DNA from: Pseudonocardia abyssalis
GTDB taxonomy: Bacteria; Actinomycetota; Actinomycetes; Mycobacteriales; Pseudonocardiaceae
Assembly: GCF_019263705.2 (NCBI RefSeq)
Contig: NZ_JADQDK010000001.1
Span: 2,108,001 to 2,172,000, forward strand
Length of the DNA: 64,000 nt
Direction: 5' to 3'
Both the position numbers and the translations under genes were made by a program. The notes under the pieces are model-generated. The model worked only from the letters and a program-made list of their open reading frames with translations, searched no databases and was not told the origin of the DNA. Position 1 is the stretch's first letter. Each line of letters opens with the position of its first letter. Positions 61,398 through 64,000 of the stretch are shown one piece after another.

Positions 61398-63608
61398 ATG
61401 TCAGACGAGCAGTCCCACGAGCCGAGCGAGATCACCTACGCGGAGCACTTCCATCCGGCCCGGCCCCGGAGCCTGCGGCACCGCGCGAAGGTCAAGGCGC
61501 CGTTCGCGCGCCGGTCCGTGGCCAAGGACGGGAAGCCGACCGGCACGAACCCGGCGTACGTGTCGTGGCTGCTGAGCCAGTCGATGCTGGCCGACGCCAA
61601 CGAGATCAGCCGGCAGTTCTCCGGCCAGGGCACGATGTGGCAGAACCCGTTCGCGAACCCCGGGCCGCGGCAGGCCGTGGAGACGGCGTCGGTGTGGTTC
61701 ACCGCCTACCCGATCTCGTTCATCACCCGCCCCGGGGAGTCGTTCCTGGGCGCGCTGGCCGACGAGGCGCTGTGGGACGCGTTCGCGACCATCGGCATCG
61801 AGGCCGTGCACACCGGGCCGGTGAAGCGCGCGGGCGGGCTGTCGGGCTGGCAGACCACCCCGAGCGTCGACGGGCACTTCGACCGGATGAGCACCGAGAT
61901 CGACCCGGCGTTCGGCACCGAGGCCGAGTTCCGCGCGATGTGCGGCATGGCCACCTGGTCCGGCGGCACGATCATCGACGACATCGTGCCCGGCCACACC
62001 GGCAAGGGCGCCGACTTCCGGCTCGCCGAGATGAAGTACGCCGACTACCCCGGCGTCTACCACATGATCGAGGTCGACCCGGAGGACTGGACGCTGCTCC
62101 CGGACGTCCCGTCCGGCCGCGACTCCGTCAACATCGACCCGGCCACCGAGGAGCAACTGGAGAAGGCCGGCTACATCATCGGCCGCCTGCAGCGCGTCAT
62201 CTTCTACGCCGAGGGCGTCAAGGAGACGAACTGGAGCGCCACGAAGGCCGTCGAGGGCGTCGACGGGGTCGAACGCCGCTGGGTGTACCTGCACTACTTC
62301 AAGGAGGGCCAGCCCTCGATCAACTGGCTCGACCCCAGCTTCGCGGGCATGCGCCTGGTCATCGGCGACGCCCTGCACTCGCTCACCGACCTCGGCGCGG
62401 GCGCGCTGCGCCTGGACGCCAACGGCTTCCTCGGCGTCGAGAAGTCGACGGAGGGGCTGCCCGCGTGGTCCGAGGGCCACCCGCTCTCCCAGGCGGCCAA
62501 CCACCTCATCGGCTCGATGGTGCGCAAGCTCGGCGGGTTCACCTTCCAGGAGCTGAACCTCACCATCGACGACATCCGGGTCACCGCCGAGGCGGGCGCC
62601 GACCTGTCCTACGACTTCGTCAACCGGCCCGCCTACCACCACGCGCTCGCCACCGGCGACACCGAGTTCCTGCGGCTGACGCTGCGCACGTCGCTGGAGC
62701 TCGGCGTCGACCCGGCGTCGCTGGTGCACGCCCTGCAGAACCACGACGAGCTGACCTACGAGCTCGTGCACTGGGCCACCGGGCACCGCGACGACGTCTA
62801 CACCTACAAGGGTGCGGAGATCACCGGCGGCGACCTGGCGATCAGCGTGCGCCGCGACCTGTGCGAGCAGCTCACCGGGCCGGACGCCCCGTACAACCTG
62901 ATCTTCACGACCAACGGCATCGCCTGCACCACCGCCACCGTCATCGCCGCGACGCTGGGCATCTCCGACCTCGACACCATCGAGGAGATCGACACCGCCC
63001 GGATCATGCGGGTGCACCTGCTGCTCGCGATGTTCAACGCGCTGCAGCCCGGCGTGTTCGCGCTGTCCGGGTGGGACCTCGGCGGCATGCTCACCCTGGC
63101 CCCCGACCAGGTCGCAGAGCTGCTGGAGAGCGGCGACACCCGCTGGATCCACCGGGCGGGGCACGACCTGATGGGGGTCAACCCGGGGGCGCGGAGCTCG
63201 TCGTCGGGCCTGCCGCGCGGGCGCAGCCTCTACGGCACGATCCCCGACCAGCTCGACGACGAGGCCAGCTTCGTCCGCCAGCTCCAGGCGATCCTCGCCG
63301 TCCGCACCCGCTACGGCATCGCGACGGCTCAGCAGGTCGACGTGCCGGACGTGTCGCACCACGGCCTGCTCGTGCTCGTGCACCAGCTCGCCGACGCCGC
63401 GCAGCTGCACCTCACGGTGCTCAACTTCTCGGGAGAGCCCGTCACCGGCACCGTCCGCTCGGAGTTCCTGACGCCCGGCGCCGAGGTCTCGGACATGTTC
63501 ACCAGCCGTCCGCTCGGCACCGTCGACGACCTGCACTCCTTCTCCGTCGAGATGGAGCCGCACCAGGGGCACTCGCTGCTGGTGGCGCAGGCCCCGGAGG
63601 AGCACTGA
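61398..63608 (+). CDS. GH13 glycoside hydrolase, trehalose-synthase-like (maltose glucosyltransferase type)
   Basis: This 736-residue cytoplasmic protein has a GH13 (beta/alpha)8 barrel: region [10 protein letters not shown] near 194, region [10 protein letters not shown] with nucleophile Asp near 339, region III FQELN with acid Glu near 384, and region IV LQNHDEL near 448. A beta-rich C-terminal domain follows (about 650-736). The motif spelling differs from classical TreS (e.g. [10 protein letters not shown]), pointing to a separate subfamily that interconverts maltose and trehalose or a related disaccharide. ATG 61398 follows GGAGAG. Confidence 0.75.
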   Translation: MSDEQSHEPSEITYAEHFHPARPRSLRHRAKVKAPFARRSVAKDGKPTGTNPAYVSWLLSQSMLADANEISRQFSGQGTMWQNPFANPGPRQAVETASVWFTAYPISFITRPGESFLGALADEALWDAFATIGIEAVHTGPVKRAGGLSGWQTTPSVDGHFDRMSTEIDPAFGTEAEFRAMCGMATWSGGTIIDDIVPGHTGKGADFRLAEMKYADYPGVYHMIEVDPEDWTLLPDVPSGRDSVNIDPATEEQLEKAGYIIGRLQRVIFYAEGVKETNWSATKAVEGVDGVERRWVYLHYFKEGQPSINWLDPSFAGMRLVIGDALHSLTDLGAGALRLDANGFLGVEKSTEGLPAWSEGHPLSQAANHLIGSMVRKLGGFTFQELNLTIDDIRVTAEAGADLSYDFVNRPAYHHALATGDTEFLRLTLRTSLELGVDPASLVHALQNHDELTYELVHWATGHRDDVYTYKGAEITGGDLAISVRRDLCEQLTGPDAPYNLIFTTNGIACTTATVIAATLGISDLDTIEEIDTARIMRVHLLLAMFNALQPGVFALSGWDLGGMLTLAPDQVAELLESGDTRWIHRAGHDLMGVNPGARSSSSGLPRGRSLYGTIPDQLDDEASFVRQLQAILAVRTRYGIATAQQVDVPDVSHHGLLVLVHQLADAAQLHLTVLNFSGEPVTGTVRSEFLTPGAEVSDMFTSRPLGTVDDLHSFSVEMEPHQGHSLLVAQAPEEH

Positions 63609-63610
63609 CG

Positions 63611-63970
63611 GTGCGTAGGTACGCCGGGTCCACGGGCCTGTGGACCCGGTACCCCGACCACTACCCGGACGCCCTGCGCGGGGGCCCGGACCCGGTCGGG
63701 GAGAGGCTCGGCCCGGTACACCTGGACCGGCTGCCCGCCCCCGACGCGCCGTGCACGGTCCTGCTCGCCCACCCGGCCGCCGACCGCTGGACCCCGCCGC
63801 CCAGCCGCCGGTTCCTCGACCGGATCGCCGCGCCGACGGTGTACGTCGGCCCGCCCGACGCCGGGCACCTGCCCGCCGAACCGGCCGGGGCCGACGCGCT
63901 GCGGACGGCCCTGCACGCGTTCCTCGCGCGCGTGCTCCGCGGTGGAACTGCTCACCCCGGCGTGACCTGA
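63611..63970 (+). CDS. Small protein resembling the end of an alpha/beta hydrolase
   Basis: From GTG 63611, 119 residues. VLLAHPAADRWTPPPSRRFLDRI and VYVGPPDAGHLPAEPAG look like the last Asp and His segments of a serine hydrolase, but there is no nucleophile elbow and the first 40 residues do not match. It may be a truncated hydrolase or an unrelated protein. It starts 2 bp after the GH13 stop, so it would be cotranscribed. Confidence 0.45.
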   Translation: MRRYAGSTGLWTRYPDHYPDALRGGPDPVGERLGPVHLDRLPAPDAPCTVLLAHPAADRWTPPPSRRFLDRIAAPTVYVGPPDAGHLPAEPAGADALRTALHAFLARVLRGGTAHPGVT

Positions 63971-64000
63971 CGCCCCTGCGGGACGAACATGGAGGCAGTG

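Noticed and set aside
61401..63605. Long minus-strand open frame across the GH13 gene
   Set aside because: Mirror of a gene with all catalytic motifs; translation has no family features.

Overview
The window is very GC-rich (third codon positions almost always G or C), uses GTG starts freely and overlaps genes by ATGA/GTGA/TGATG. Many genes have a TANNNT -10 hexamer only 6-8 nt before the start codon, which points to leaderless transcripts. A long run of genes keeps the order seen around dut, suhB and sigA in Mycobacterium tuberculosis (Rv2689c to Rv2703). With its DUF3558-like lipoprotein, Kdp system and repeat content, this indicates a chromosomal segment of an actinomycete, most likely Pseudonocardiaceae (inference). 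No rRNA, tRNA, CRISPR array, prophage or insertion sequence was recognised.

Layout. 1-7866: end of a TetR-like gene, a short VOC protein, a TetR gene with a heterodimeric ABC exporter, and an MFS transporter coupled to ilvD. 7903-15557: lipoprotein, DEAD-box RNA helicase, small conserved protein, PtpB-like phosphatase, HAD hydrolase, Tex. 15604-32721: MaoC-like dehydratase, then the conserved block: RNA methyltransferase, APC permease, two TrkA-type proteins (ceoB, ceoC), an inserted CDF metal transporter with ArsR regulator, DUF3159, OB-fold protein, hydrolase, DUF3710 with a very long disordered tail, dut, DUF3093, DUF4193, an inserted phosphotransferase, a Cei-like protein, suhB and sigA. 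33011-37084: esterase, an iron-regulated DUF2470/siderophore-interacting pair with two IdeR-like boxes, a TDT transporter remnant and two DUF202 genes. 37105-43198: two acetate-type symporters, DUF485 and a LytS/LytTR two-component system. 43249-45423: acyl-CoA dehydrogenase, small protein, hydrolase. 45474-53223: complete kdp cluster (small ORF, kdpF, A, B, C, D, E). 53492-55488: B12-type binding protein and two decayed genes (reductase ferredoxin domain, IclR regulator). 55710-63970: Pro/Ala-rich membrane protein, small membrane protein, AtuA-like protein, dinB with a LexA-type box, PaaI thioesterase, GH13 trehalose-synthase-like enzyme and a small ORF.

Themes. Potassium homeostasis appears twice (APC permease with TrkA proteins; Kdp with its sensor and regulator). 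Several regulatory circuits can be read from the DNA: a TetR self-operator between -35 and -10, a metal-sensor dyad between CDF and ArsR genes, paired IdeR boxes with divergent promoters and a possible short terminated RNA, 11-bp iterons before the DUF485-actP operon, helically phased CGTCAA repeats before kdp, and a LexA box touching the dinB start codon. A dispersed nested-palindrome repeat occurs at 4781-4854 and 55411-55488.
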